Origin: Polaribacter marinus
GTDB lineage: Bacteria > Bacteroidota > Bacteroidia > Flavobacteriales > Flavobacteriaceae
DNA: 64,000 nucleotides
Direction of reading: 5' to 3'
Assembly (NCBI RefSeq): GCF_022662535.1
Contig: NZ_JAKQYM010000004.1
Coordinates: forward strand, 62,001 to 126,000
The notes under the pieces were generated by a model. The model saw only the letters and a program-made list of their open reading frames with translations. It was not told the origin of the DNA and ran no database searches. A program made the position numbers and the translations under genes. Shown in pieces: positions 1 to 8,190 of this stretch. Position 1 is the stretch's first letter; the number at the start of each line of letters is the position of its first letter.

Positions 1-47
1 TAAAACAAAATTTACATAATTTAAAAGAAAAATATAAAGGAACCAAA

Positions 48-1193
48 ATGGCACCTGCGTTTAACGCAATCCATACCTTTTTATATTTACCAAATGAAGT
101 TACTCACGGAGGAACTCATATTAAAGCAGCAGATGATTTAAAGCGTACAATGAATATTGTAATTATGGCTTTAATTCCTTGTTTGATTTTTGGAATGTTC
201 AATGCAGGTTATCAGCATTATGCAGCTATAGATGGCTCTTTAAGAGCTGCGCCTTTAGCTAACTTTTTTACTTTAGATAATCTTTGGATTGGAGTTATAA
301 AAGTATTACCATTAGTAATCGTTTCTTATGGAATTGGTCTTTTAGTAGAATTTATTTTCGCTGTAATAAAAGGGCATGAAGTAGAAGAAGGTTACTTAGT
401 AACAGGAATGTTAGTTCCGTTAATTGTACCTGTAGATACTCCTTTATGGATGTTAGCTGTTGCAGTTGTTTTTGGAGTTGTAATTGGTAAAGAAGTTTTT
501 GGAGGAACTGGAATGAATATTTTAAACCCTGCATTAACTATTAGAGCTTTCTTATTCTTTGCGTATCCTACTTGGATGTCTGGAGATAAAGTTTGGGTAT
601 ATGACGCTGTTAATAAAGCAGGAACTGCAGATGCAATATCTGGAGAAACTATTTTAGGAAGTTATGCTCAAAACCACGAAGTTGTTTATACTCTTTGGGA
701 TAAATTCTTCGGATTTATACCTGGTTCTATAGGAGAAACATCAACGTTTTTAATCCTTTTAGGGGCTGCCTTTTTAATTTTTACAAAAATTGGAAGTTGG
801 AGAATTATACTTTCAACATTCTTAGGAGCGGCAGTAATGGGGTTTATTTTTAATCAAATTGTTGCAGCAGATATTATTACAGAATCTAGTAAGTTTTACG
901 GACTGATGAATACTGTTTGGTATGAACACTTATTAATTGGTGGTTTAGCATTTGGAGCCGTATTTATGGCAACAGATCCTGTAACAGCAGCACAAACAAA
1001 TAAAGGAAAATGGATTTACGGTTTCTTAGCTGGTTTTTTAGCGATTATGATTCGTGTATTTAATCCTGCATATCCAGAAGGAGTAATGCTAGCAATATTG
1101 TTGATGAATGTTTTTGCACCAACTATAGACCATTATGTAGTTCAAGGAAACATAAAGAAAAGATTAAAACGTACTAAAGTTAAAACTGCCTAA
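48..1193 (+). CDS. nqrB: Na+-translocating NADH:quinone reductase subunit B
   Basis: Integral membrane subunit of the Na+-pumping NADH:ubiquinone (menaquinone) oxidoreductase; it carries a covalent FMN and forms part of the Na+ path. The 381-residue protein has about ten hydrophobic segments and the family blocks GGTGMNILNPAL (about 152-163) and PGSIGETST (about 225-233). The expected flavinylation site reads D195-A-I-S-G-E-T201, so the Thr is kept but Glu replaces the usual Ala of SGAT. It is the first complete gene of an nqrBCDEF operon with gaps of 2-3 bases to nqrC and nqrD. nqrA normally precedes nqrB and must lie before the window. The ATG at 48 follows an A-rich leader without a Shine-Dalgarno motif, normal for this phylum. 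Confidence 0.96.
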   Translation: MAPAFNAIHTFLYLPNEVTHGGTHIKAADDLKRTMNIVIMALIPCLIFGMFNAGYQHYAAIDGSLRAAPLANFFTLDNLWIGVIKVLPLVIVSYGIGLLVEFIFAVIKGHEVEEGYLVTGMLVPLIVPVDTPLWMLAVAVVFGVVIGKEVFGGTGMNILNPALTIRAFLFFAYPTWMSGDKVWVYDAVNKAGTADAISGETILGSYAQNHEVVYTLWDKFFGFIPGSIGETSTFLILLGAAFLIFTKIGSWRIILSTFLGAAVMGFIFNQIVAADIITESSKFYGLMNTVWYEHLLIGGLAFGAVFMATDPVTAAQTNKGKWIYGFLAGFLAIMIRVFNPAYPEGVMLAILLMNVFAPTIDHYVVQGNIKKRLKRTKVKTA

Positions 1194-1195
1194 TT

Positions 1196-1942
1196 ATGAG
1201 TAAGAGAACAGATAGTAATGTATATACAATAGTTTTTGCTGTTGTAATGGTATTAGTTGTAGGAACATTGTTAGCAACGGTTTTCTCATTGACAAAACCA
1301 ACGATTACAACCAATCAAAAAATAGAAAAGCAACAAAACATCTTATATGCAATGGGTGTTAATGATAATGATGAAACAAGTGCAAATTTTGTTTCAACTA
1401 AAGTTGCGCAAGAAGAGTTTTCTAAATACATCAAAAAACAACTAGTTATTGAAGGGGATAAAGTTACCGAAAATGACAAAGCTTATTTAATTGATGTTAA
1501 AAAAGAACAATCAAAAGCAAAAGAAGGAAAAACAAGACGTTTAGCTCTTTTTATTGGAGAAAAAGATGGAAAAACATTTTATGTGGCTCCTATAAGAGGT
1601 AAAGGTTTATGGGATGCAATCTGGGGATATGTTTCTATGGACAAAAACATGATTGTACAAGGTGCATATTTTGATCATAAAGGAGAAACACCAGGTTTAG
1701 GAGCAAATATTAAACAACGTTTTTTTATGGACGATTTTATTGGCGAACACTTATTAGATGATAAAGGAAATTTTGCAGGAATAACTGTAGCCAAAGGAAA
1801 TAACGATCCAAAGAACGAAGATAAGATAGATAATGAGGTTGATGCAATTGCTGGAGCAACCATTACAGGTAACGGAGTATCTGCAATGATTAAATCAGAC
1901 TTAAAGCTTTATATACCTTATTTTAAAACTTTAAAAAAATAA
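1196..1942 (+). CDS. nqrC: Na+-translocating NADH:quinone reductase subunit C
   Basis: Single-anchor subunit carrying a covalent FMN in its periplasmic domain, which relays electrons within the Nqr complex. Residues 11-32 form the N-terminal membrane segment. ETPGLG (164-169) and the FMN attachment motif D216-A-I-A-G-A-T222 near the C terminus fit the FMN-binding domain; the usual Ser/Thr at position 219 is Ala here. The length of 248 residues is normal. The start is three bases after the nqrB stop, which supports translational coupling. Confidence 0.96.
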   Translation: MSKRTDSNVYTIVFAVVMVLVVGTLLATVFSLTKPTITTNQKIEKQQNILYAMGVNDNDETSANFVSTKVAQEEFSKYIKKQLVIEGDKVTENDKAYLIDVKKEQSKAKEGKTRRLALFIGEKDGKTFYVAPIRGKGLWDAIWGYVSMDKNMIVQGAYFDHKGETPGLGANIKQRFFMDDFIGEHLLDDKGNFAGITVAKGNNDPKNEDKIDNEVDAIAGATITGNGVSAMIKSDLKLYIPYFKTLKK

Positions 1943-1945
1943 TTT

Positions 1946-2593
1946 ATGGGACTTTTATCAAAAAAAGACGCAGCATTAATCACAGACCCGTTAGCAGATA
2001 ATAACCCTATTACGATTCAAGTATTAGGTATTTGTTCTGCATTAGCAATTACAGCAGAATTAAAAGCATCAATTGTTATGGCATTGTCTGTAATGGCGGT
2101 ATTAGCTATTGGTAATGTGGTAATTTCTTTAATGCGTAACATTATTCCTTCTAAAATTAGAATTATTGTACAACTAATTGTCGTTGCTGCTTTAGTAATA
2201 ATTGTAGATTTAGTATTAAAAGCATTTGCTTATGAACTCAGTAAAACATTATCTGTTTTTGTAGGTTTAATTATTACGAATTGTATTATCATGGGACGTT
2301 TTGAGGCTTTTGCCTTAGCCAATGGGCCTTGGAGATCTTTCTTAGACGGAATTGGAAATGCTGCAGGATACGGTTTAATCTTAATAATTGTAGGTTTCTT
2401 TAGAGAACTTTTGGGATCTGGAACTTTATTAGGATTTAAAGTTTTAGGTGATCCAATTGAAAAAACAGGATTGTATGCAATGGGATACGAAAATAACGGA
2501 TTTATGTTATTGTCTCCAATGGCATTAATTGTTGTAGGAATTATTATCTGGATTCAACGTAGTAAAAATACATCATTAATAGAAGAGAACTAA
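1946..2593 (+). CDS. nqrD: Na+-translocating NADH:quinone reductase subunit D
   Basis: Hydrophobic six-helix subunit, homologous to RnfE, forming with NqrE the membrane core that binds an intramembrane iron centre. The 215-residue protein shows the family stretch TNCIIMGRFEAFA (about 111-123) with its conserved Cys. The N terminus is a short cytoplasmic segment containing DPLADNNPI. It starts three bases after nqrC. The gap to nqrE is unusually long for this operon (78 bases) and carries a repeat that recurs at about 60.45 kb. Confidence 0.95.
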   Translation: MGLLSKKDAALITDPLADNNPITIQVLGICSALAITAELKASIVMALSVMAVLAIGNVVISLMRNIIPSKIRIIVQLIVVAALVIIVDLVLKAFAYELSKTLSVFVGLIITNCIIMGRFEAFALANGPWRSFLDGIGNAAGYGLILIIVGFFRELLGSGTLLGFKVLGDPIEKTGLYAMGYENNGFMLLSPMALIVVGIIIWIQRSKNTSLIEEN

Positions 2594-2671
2594 AAACCAA
2601 TTGTCAGTGTTCACTTATCAATGAATAAAACATTGAAAATTGACTACTGATAACTGATAATTGAAAAAAAT
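2594..2671 (+). repeat. nqrD-nqrE spacer with GATAACTGATAATTG repeat
   Basis: All other nqr junctions have 2-4 bases between genes, but this one has 78. Its end, GATAACTGATAATTGAAAA (2651-2669), is found again with all 19 bases at 60451-60469 just before hemW. The spacer therefore looks like an inserted copy of a dispersed repeat that did not interrupt the operon. Its function is unknown. Confidence 0.55.
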
Positions 2672-3418
2672 ATGGAACATATAGAATTATTTTTCAAATC
2701 GATATTTATAGACAACATGGTGTTTGCAACCTTTTTAGGGATGTGTTCTTACCTTGCTGTATCTAAAAAAGTGTCTACTGCCGTAGGATTAGGAGCTGCT
2801 GTAATATTTGTGTTAGCAGTAACTGTACCTTTAAACTGGTTATTAGATCAATATATTTTAAAAGAAGGTGCTTTGGTTTGGCTAGATGCTAAATATGGAG
2901 TGGACGGAGCAGAAACCTTAGATTTAAGTTTCTTATCATTTATCATGTTTATTGCAACAATTGCAACCATGGTACAATTGGTAGAAATTATTGTTGAAAA
3001 GTTTTCACCATCATTATACAATTCTTTAGGGATTTTCTTACCCTTAATTGCTGTAAACTGTGCTATTTTAGGAGGAAGTTTATTTATGCAATCAAGAGAG
3101 ATTCCTTCTTTAGGATTGGCTTTAACTTATGGAGTAGGATCTGGAATCGGTTGGTTTTTAGCAATTTTAGCAATTGCAGCTATTCGTGAAAAAATTAGAT
3201 ACTCAAGTGTTCCTCCTGCTTTAAGAGGTTTAGGAATTACGTTTATCATTACAGGTTTAATGGCAATTGGTTTTATGAGCTTTGGTGGAATGTTAACGGG
3301 TGGTGATGAAAAGAAAGAAGAGGCTCCAAAAGTAGAAGCAAAAGCTGATAAAAAAGACCTTTTAAAGAAAGAAGATGCTAAAGAAATTGTAGCAGAAAAT
3401 ACTAAAATAAATAAGTAG
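2672..3418 (+). CDS. nqrE: Na+-translocating NADH:quinone reductase subunit E
   Basis: Six-helix membrane subunit homologous to RnfA, partner of NqrD. The membrane core (residues 1 to about 205) includes [12 protein letters not shown], whose Cys is the expected iron ligand. The protein is 248 residues, about 45 longer than usual; the extra C-terminal tail is highly charged (Lys/Glu/Asp/Ala rich, from GGDEKKEE onward) and likely cytoplasmic. The tail ends four bases before nqrF, so it is not a frameshift read-through into a neighbour. The role of the tail is unknown. Confidence 0.95.
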   Translation: MEHIELFFKSIFIDNMVFATFLGMCSYLAVSKKVSTAVGLGAAVIFVLAVTVPLNWLLDQYILKEGALVWLDAKYGVDGAETLDLSFLSFIMFIATIATMVQLVEIIVEKFSPSLYNSLGIFLPLIAVNCAILGGSLFMQSREIPSLGLALTYGVGSGIGWFLAILAIAAIREKIRYSSVPPALRGLGITFIITGLMAIGFMSFGGMLTGGDEKKEEAPKVEAKADKKDLLKKEDAKEIVAENTKINK

Positions 3419-3422
3419 TAAA

Positions 3423-4733
3423 ATGATATTAGCAGCAGGTACAACAGGAACTATTATTGCAACAGTAACAGCTTTTTTATTAATAACTCTTTTATTAGTA
3501 GCATTATTATTATTTGTAAAACAAAAATTATCTCCTTCTGGTCCAGTAACTATTACCATCAATGGAGAAAAGAAAATTGAAGTAGGTTCTGGTAGCTCAC
3601 TTTTAACAACTTTAGGAAACGAGAAAATATTTTTACCATCTGCTTGTGGTGGTGGGGGTTCTTGTATTCAATGTGAATGTCATGTTTTAGAAGGTGGAGG
3701 AGAAGCTCTACCAACTGAAGTACCTCATTTTACAAAGAAAGAATTAAAAGAAGGAATTCGTTTAGCATGTCAGGTTAAAGTAAAACAAGACATGAATATT
3801 ACAATTCCTGAAGAAGTTTTCGGAATTAAAAAATGGGATGCAGTAGTTGTAAGAAATTATAATGTAGCTTCTTTTATTAAAGAATTTGTGGTAGAGATTC
3901 CTGAAGATATGGGATACAAAGCTGGTGGTTATATTCAAATTGAAATTCCTCCTTGTGAAGTTAAATATTCAGAGATGGATATTACAGCACACCCAGAAGA
4001 ACACGAAACTCCAGACAAATTTGAGGCTGAATGGGATAAGTTTAAACTGCGTCCTTTAGTGATGAAAAATACAGAAACTATAGAAAGAGCATACTCTATG
4101 GCTTCTTATCCTGCAGAAGGAAGAGAAATTATGTTAAATGTACGTATTGCTACACCTCCTTTTGATAGAGCTAAAGGTGGATGGATGGATGTAAATCCTG
4201 GAATAGCATCTTCGTATATCTTTAACTTAAAGAAAGGTGATAAATGTGTGATTTCTGGTCCTTATGGAGAATTCTTTATAAATGAATCTGAAGCAGAAAT
4301 GTTATATGTAGGTGGTGGAGCAGGTATGGCGCCAATGCGTTCTCACTTATATCACTTATTCAGAACCTTAAAAACAGGTAGAAAAGTTTCTTATTGGTAT
4401 GGAGGACGTTCTAAGGCAGAATTGTTTTATATTGAACACTTTAGAGCTTTAGAAAAAGATTTTCCAAACTTTAAATTCTATATTGCTTTATCAGATCCTT
4501 TAGAGTCTGATAATTGGAAAGTAAAGAAAGATATTAACGATGAGTCTGGAGATGGATTTGTAGGTTTTATTCATAATTGTGTAATAGAAAACTATTTAAA
4601 TCACCATGAATCACCGGAAGATTTAGAATTGTATTTCTGTGGACCACCATTAATGAACAAGGCTGTTCAAAAAATGGGAGAAGATTTTGGTCTTTCAGAT
4701 GAAAATATCCGTTTTGATGATTTTGGAGGGTAA
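3423..4733 (+). CDS. nqrF: Na+-translocating NADH:quinone reductase subunit F
   Basis: NADH-oxidising subunit; it passes electrons from NADH through FAD and a [2Fe-2S] centre into the complex. One N-terminal membrane helix (about 8-32) is followed by a ferredoxin domain with Cys75, Cys81, Cys84 and Cys116 as cluster ligands, then a ferredoxin-NADP reductase-like module with the FAD motif RAYS (222-225), the nucleotide motif GGGAGMAPMR, and the C-terminal FCGPP and DDFGG. The length of 436 residues is slightly above the usual 410. It is the last gene of the operon, followed by a strong terminator. Confidence 0.97.
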   Translation: MILAAGTTGTIIATVTAFLLITLLLVALLLFVKQKLSPSGPVTITINGEKKIEVGSGSSLLTTLGNEKIFLPSACGGGGSCIQCECHVLEGGGEALPTEVPHFTKKELKEGIRLACQVKVKQDMNITIPEEVFGIKKWDAVVVRNYNVASFIKEFVVEIPEDMGYKAGGYIQIEIPPCEVKYSEMDITAHPEEHETPDKFEAEWDKFKLRPLVMKNTETIERAYSMASYPAEGREIMLNVRIATPPFDRAKGGWMDVNPGIASSYIFNLKKGDKCVISGPYGEFFINESEAEMLYVGGGAGMAPMRSHLYHLFRTLKTGRKVSYWYGGRSKAELFYIEHFRALEKDFPNFKFYIALSDPLESDNWKVKKDINDESGDGFVGFIHNCVIENYLNHHESPEDLELYFCGPPLMNKAVQKMGEDFGLSDENIRFDDFGG

Positions 4734-4739
4734 TTCTTT

Positions 4740-4770
4740 TATCATTTCGAACGTATGTGAGAAATCTTAA
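4740..4770 (+). repeat. half copy of GTCATTTCGA-type palindromic repeat
   Basis: The sequence just after nqrF (ATCATTTCGAACG, then GAGAAATCTT) matches the left arm of the element found complete inside the glycosyltransferase gene at 58430-58512. Only one arm is present here. The similarity is short and imperfect, so this is a probable remnant. Confidence 0.4.
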
Positions 4771-4781
4771 ATTATAAAAAT

Positions 4782-4815
4782 AAAAAAACCGATTCAGAAA
4801 TGAATCGGTTTTTTT
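4782..4815 (+). terminator. rho-independent terminator after nqrF
   Basis: ACCGATTC (4788-4795) pairs with GAATCGGT (4802-4809) around a six-base loop, followed by a T run and preceded by an A run. It ends the nqr operon. Confidence 0.85.
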
Positions 4816-4832
4816 GTGAATTTATTATATCG

Positions 4833-4840
4833 TATTTTTG
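4833..4840 (+). promoter_or_regulatory. -7 element of the aspartyl protease gene
   Basis: TATTTTTG matches the Bacteroidota -7 consensus TAnnTTTG, with a TTG at 4814-4816 (16-base spacer) as a possible -33 element. The ATG at 4861 would give a leader of about 17 bases. Confidence 0.5.
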
Positions 4841-4860
4841 AGCTCAATTAATTTTCGAAA

Positions 4861-5310
4861 ATGAAAAGTATTCAAAAGATCTTAAAAAAAAAGAAATACA
4901 TTAAAATAAATCTTAAGAAAATTGCAACCAATCATTTGGAACTCAAAGCGAAAATTAATGGAATAAAAGGGCGTTTTATTTTAGATACGGGTGCTTCCAA
5001 TTCTTGTGTAGGTTTAGATTTAATTGATCACTTTAATTTAGATGCTCAAGAAAGTGAAACCAAAGCTGCTGGCGCAGGTGCTACGGATATGGAAACTCAA
5101 CAATCAGAAAATAATCAGTTAGAAATTGGAGGGTGGAACACTAAGAAATGTCATTTGGTATTATTCAATTTATCACATGTAAATACCGCTTTAACACAAC
5201 ACAAAGCAAAAGAAGTTCATGGTATTATTGGAGCTGATGTTTTACAAAAAGGAAAAGCTTTTATAGATTATAATAAGAACGTATTATATCTAAAAAAAAC
5301 AAAAAAATAA
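4861..5310 (+). CDS. retropepsin-like aspartyl protease
   Basis: Small single-domain protein (149 residues) of the retropepsin-like family. The catalytic loop is FILDTGASNS, with Asp42 as the active residue; the second half contains HGIIGADVL and a final FIDYNKNVLYL strand, typical of the family. A dimer would be needed to complete the active site. There is no signal peptide: the N terminus is very Lys-rich (about 12 Lys in the first 30 residues). The substrate is unknown. It is followed closely by yqeY (16-base gap), probably cotranscribed. Confidence 0.85.
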   Translation: MKSIQKILKKKKYIKINLKKIATNHLELKAKINGIKGRFILDTGASNSCVGLDLIDHFNLDAQESETKAAGAGATDMETQQSENNQLEIGGWNTKKCHLVLFNLSHVNTALTQHKAKEVHGIIGADVLQKGKAFIDYNKNVLYLKKTKK

Positions 5311-5326
5311 TTTAAAAAATAGAAAT

Positions 5327-5779
5327 ATGAGTTTGCAAAAACAAGTAATGGATAAAATGAAAGAAGCTATGAAAGCAAAAGATACTGTTGCTTTACAAGC
5401 TTTAAGAGCTGTAAAATCTGCTTTTTTATTAGCCAAGACCGAAACAGGTGTTCAAGAAGAATTGTCTGAAGAACAAGAAATTAAAATCATTCAAAAGCAA
5501 GTAAAACAGCGAAAAGATAGTGCTGCTATTTTTATAAAACAAAATAGACAAGATTTGGCCGAACCTGAATTAGCAGAATTGGCTGTTTTAGAACAATTCT
5601 TACCTGAAGCATTATCAGAAGAAGAAATAGAGGGTGTTGTTATTGCAACTATTAATGATTTAGGAGCTTCTGGAATGAAAGACATGGGAAAGGTTATGGG
5701 AATAGTTTCTAAAGAACTAGCAGGACAAGCCGACGGAAAAATAATTTCTACTTTAGTGAAAAAGAATTTAATGAGTTAA
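5327..5779 (+). CDS. yqeY: GatB/YqeY domain-containing protein
   Basis: The 150-residue protein resembles the YqeY family, related to the tRNA-binding tail domain of the amidotransferase GatB. Family features are the helical N-terminal half (MKEAMKAKDTVALQALRAVKSA), the EELSEEQEIKIIQKQVKQRKDS region, LAVLEQFLPEALSEEEI and GMKDMGKVMGIV. The biochemical role of free YqeY is not settled; a link to tRNA or protein quality control is only inferred from the domain. It lies directly upstream of a tRNA-Arg gene. Confidence 0.9.
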   Translation: MSLQKQVMDKMKEAMKAKDTVALQALRAVKSAFLLAKTETGVQEELSEEQEIKIIQKQVKQRKDSAAIFIKQNRQDLAEPELAELAVLEQFLPEALSEEEIEGVVIATINDLGASGMKDMGKVMGIVSKELAGQADGKIISTLVKKNLMS

Positions 5780-5789
5780 CTAATGATGC

Positions 5790-5797
5790 TACTTTTG
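5790..5797 (+). promoter_or_regulatory. -7 element of tRNA-Arg
   Basis: TACTTTTG is a perfect TAnnTTTG match 13 bases before the first base of the tRNA, so transcription would start about ten bases upstream of the mature 5' end. Confidence 0.5.
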
Positions 5798-5810
5798 TAG
5801 AAATAATAAT

Positions 5811-5884
5811 GGCTCCATAGTTCAACTGAATAGAATATCAGATTTCGGCTCTGAGGGTTGCAGGTTTGAATCCTGCTGGAGTCA
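5811..5884 (+). tRNA. tRNA-Arg (anticodon TCG)
   Basis: A full cloverleaf can be drawn: acceptor GGCTCCA/TGGAGTC with one G-T pair, D stem GTTC/GAAT, anticodon stem TCAGA/TCTGA with loop TTTCGGC and anticodon TCG (5845-5847, reads CGA), T stem GCAGG/CCTGC. CCA is not encoded. The D loop has A at position 19 (5829) instead of G, and the T loop has T at position 56 (5867) instead of C, so the usual G19-C56 elbow pair is replaced by A19-U56. Confidence 0.93.
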
Positions 5885-5890
5885 CAATTA

Positions 5891-5925
5891 AAAAGCAATT
5901 AACTATAATCAGTTAATTGCTTTTT
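5891..5925 (+). terminator. terminator after tRNA-Arg
   Basis: AAAAGCAATTAACT (5891-5904) and AGTTAATTGCTTTT (5911-5924) form a 14-bp stem with a six-base loop ending in T residues. It separates the tRNA from the convergent ChaN gene and may act in both directions. Confidence 0.75.
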
Positions 5926-5944
5926 ATGTTTTTACCAAAAAATA

Positions 5945-6829
5945 TTACCTTTTGGTTTGAGTCATATGATCTGCAACAACAATGGTATAATTTGCAATAG
6001 TTGCTTTTTCTTCGTCTGTCATTTTATCCCATTCAGATTGCATAACTGTGGTTACTGAAGTTATTTTTAAACCTGGTTGAATTTTGTGAATCCACCAAAT
6101 AATTCCTTGGTTGTAATTAGAATGATAAGAGCCTTCAATATGAAATAATAAATCACCTTTATTAAAATTTTTTAAAGAAAAGTAAGCCATTGTAGCATCT
6201 TTTGAAGCTTGAGCCGTTTGAATGTTTAGCATATTTGGCGGAACATGACCTCCCATTTTACTTGCCATTTCTGCATAAGCTTTAACTGTTGGATCAAAAA
6301 ATTTTTCTAAATCTGGACCAATCAATGTTAATGCTTGTGGACTCAACTCTTTTAGTGCTCCGATTCCTTTTTTATTAATCATTGCGGCATATCTTCTAGG
6401 AATATTTGTGGCAATAAAGCGCAATTTTTTTTCTTTAGCAAACTCAACTAGCGGTTTATAATCTGTTTGATAATTACCCCATAATTGTGTAATTTCTGGA
6501 AGCATTTTTTTTTCATCATAAAAACCAGCCAAATATTCATCAAGAACTAATTGATTTCCACTTTCAAACATCTCTGCACCAAAAAATAATTTATTTCCTT
6601 TTTTTTCATAAAAACTTTTAGCCATTTCAATTTGTAACCAATGTGATATTGGGTTTGTATGATATTCGCCAAAAAAAACCATATCACTTTTTATAAGATT
6701 TCTAATCATTTTATTGTATTTGACAATTTTTCCTTTTTGATTAAAAAGTTGGTAAGCAGGTTTGTCTTGAGAAAATGATAAATTTATAAATGTAATAAGA
6801 AAAAAAACGGTTGCTAGGGTGTGTTTCAT
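5945..6829 (-). CDS. ChaN family protein
   Basis: Secreted or periplasmic protein of the ChaN family (Tiki/EreA-like fold); Campylobacter ChaN binds haem and has been linked to iron uptake. A signal peptide of about 20 residues (hydrophobic core LATVFFLITFINLSF) precedes the mature part, which has the family motifs FFGEYHTNP, GAEMFE, IATNIPRRY and a C-terminal HIEGSYHS. There is no lipobox Cys, so it is probably soluble periplasmic rather than a lipoprotein. It is monocistronic, with a -7 element about 48 bases before the ATG. The substrate is unknown. Confidence 0.85.
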   Translation of the reverse strand: MKHTLATVFFLITFINLSFSQDKPAYQLFNQKGKIVKYNKMIRNLIKSDMVFFGEYHTNPISHWLQIEMAKSFYEKKGNKLFFGAEMFESGNQLVLDEYLAGFYDEKKMLPEITQLWGNYQTDYKPLVEFAKEKKLRFIATNIPRRYAAMINKKGIGALKELSPQALTLIGPDLEKFFDPTVKAYAEMASKMGGHVPPNMLNIQTAQASKDATMAYFSLKNFNKGDLLFHIEGSYHSNYNQGIIWWIHKIQPGLKITSVTTVMQSEWDKMTDEEKATIANYTIVVADHMTQTKR

Positions 6830-6876
6830 CTGAATTATTTTAAATAATTGTATTTTTAAGATGTAAGAATATAACT

Positions 6877-6884
6877 CAAATTTA
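6877..6884 (-). promoter_or_regulatory. -7 element of the ChaN gene
   Basis: On the minus strand this reads TAAATTTG, a match to TAnnTTTG. The implied leader is about 44 bases. Confidence 0.4.
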
Positions 6885-6964
6885 AAAGAAATAATGTGAT
6901 TTTTGTCATATAAAAAATCTTTTTTTAGTTGGAAATTAGTACTAGAATTTAAAACCTATTAAAG

Positions 6965-7381
6965 ATGAAAAAAAGAGAATTAGTTTCAAAAATTATGTCA
7001 ACAGATTTAATTACTGTAAACCACACAAATAATTTAGTTGATGCTGAAAAATTATTTAAAGAAAATAGTATTAGACATATTCCTGTAGTTAATGGAGATG
7101 ATATTATTGGAATGTTAAGTTTAACAGATTTGTTACGTATTACGTTTGTAGATGATTATAGTTCTGAAGACAATGTTGATACTGCTGTTTATAGTATGTT
7201 AAGTATTGAGCAAGTAATGGTTAAGAATTTAATTTCTGTAAAATCTACACAAACTATTAAAGAGGTTGTAGAAATTTTGGCAAAGAATGAGTTTCATGCC
7301 TTACCTGTTGTAGATGATTCTAAATTAGTTGGAATTGTAACTACCACAGATATTTTAAATTATTTATTAAAGCAATATTAA
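6965..7381 (+). CDS. CBS domain pair protein
   Basis: A 138-residue protein made only of two CBS motifs (about 8-60 and 77-137), each with the pattern IMSTDLITV...AEKLFKENSIRHIPVV...IIGMLSLTDLL. Such pairs bind adenosine nucleotides (AMP, ATP or SAM) and act as energy sensors for partner proteins. No effector domain is fused and no clear partner lies next to it, so the regulated target is unknown. Confidence 0.9.
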   Translation: MKKRELVSKIMSTDLITVNHTNNLVDAEKLFKENSIRHIPVVNGDDIIGMLSLTDLLRITFVDDYSSEDNVDTAVYSMLSIEQVMVKNLISVKSTQTIKEVVEILAKNEFHALPVVDDSKLVGIVTTTDILNYLLKQY

Positions 7382-7385
7382 GGAT

Positions 7386-7421
7386 AAAAAAAACTCGAAG
7401 TTGTTTACTTCGAGTTTTTTT
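7386..7421. terminator. bidirectional terminator between CBS gene and rpe
   Basis: ACTCGAAG and CTTCGAGT arms with A and T runs on either side form a symmetrical hairpin, suitable for both the CBS gene and the convergent rpe. Confidence 0.85.
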
Positions 7422-7437
7422 GTTTACAAATTAGACA

Positions 7438-8094
7438 TTAATTGATAATGTTTTTTAAATCTGCAATGGTTGCTGTTGGATCTTCTGAACCAAAAACATA
7501 GCTTCCTGCAACTAAAACATTGGCACCAACTTCTATTAATTTATTGGCATTTTGATTTGTAACACCTCCATCAATTTCTATTTGACAATTAGATGCTGTA
7601 AAATCGATTAAGTGTTTTAATTGGCTTATTTTTTTATAGGTGTTTTCTATGAATGATTGTCCACCAAAACCAGGGTTTACACTCATAATGCACACCATAT
7701 CTAAATCTTCAATAACATCTTCTAAAACGGCAATTGGTGTGTGTGGATTTAAAGCAACTCCAGCTTTCATACCTGCTGCTTTTATAGCTTGTATTGTTCT
7801 ATGTAAATGTGTACAAGCTTCGTAATGTACGGTTAAAATATTTGCGCCTAAATCTGCAAATGTTTGTATATATTGATCTGGATTTACAATCATTAAATGT
7901 ACATCGATTGTTTTAGTAGCGTGTTTAGCAATGGCTTTTAAAACAGGCATTCCAAAAGAAATGTTGGGTACAAAAACGCCATCCATAATATCAATATGAA
8001 ACCAATCGGCTTCACTATTGTTTACCATTTCGATGTCTCTTTGTAAATTTGCAAAATCTGCTGCTAAAATTGAAGGTGCAATTAAGTTACTCAT
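7438..8094 (-). CDS. rpe: ribulose-phosphate 3-epimerase
   Basis: Interconverts D-ribulose 5-phosphate and D-xylulose 5-phosphate in the pentose phosphate pathway; cytosolic TIM barrel. Family motifs are present in order: SILAADF near the N terminus, HIDIMDGVFVPNISFG (metal-binding His and Asp), VHLMI, MSVNPGFGGQ and the phosphate-binding IDGGV and AGSYVF at the end. The length of 218 residues is normal. Transcribed alone, with its own -7 element. Confidence 0.96.
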   Translation of the reverse strand: MSNLIAPSILAADFANLQRDIEMVNNSEADWFHIDIMDGVFVPNISFGMPVLKAIAKHATKTIDVHLMIVNPDQYIQTFADLGANILTVHYEACTHLHRTIQAIKAAGMKAGVALNPHTPIAVLEDVIEDLDMVCIMSVNPGFGGQSFIENTYKKISQLKHLIDFTASNCQIEIDGGVTNQNANKLIEVGANVLVAGSYVFGSEDPTATIADLKNIIN

Positions 8095-8125
8095 TAGTTT
8101 GTTGTTGTGTTGTGATTTTATTTTG

Positions 8126-8133
8126 CAAAGATA
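8126..8133 (-). promoter_or_regulatory. -7 element of rpe
   Basis: The minus strand reads TATCTTTG, a perfect TAnnTTTG, 31 bases before the rpe ATG. Confidence 0.5.
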
Positions 8134-8190
8134 ATTAATTCATAAAGGAGAATGAGATTGAAGAAGTAATATATTTTGTGAATTGGTTTA

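Noticed and set aside
3127..3444. 105-codon minus-strand frame inside nqrE
   Set aside because: Shadow of nqrE; open frames opposite Lys/Glu-rich coding sequence are common.
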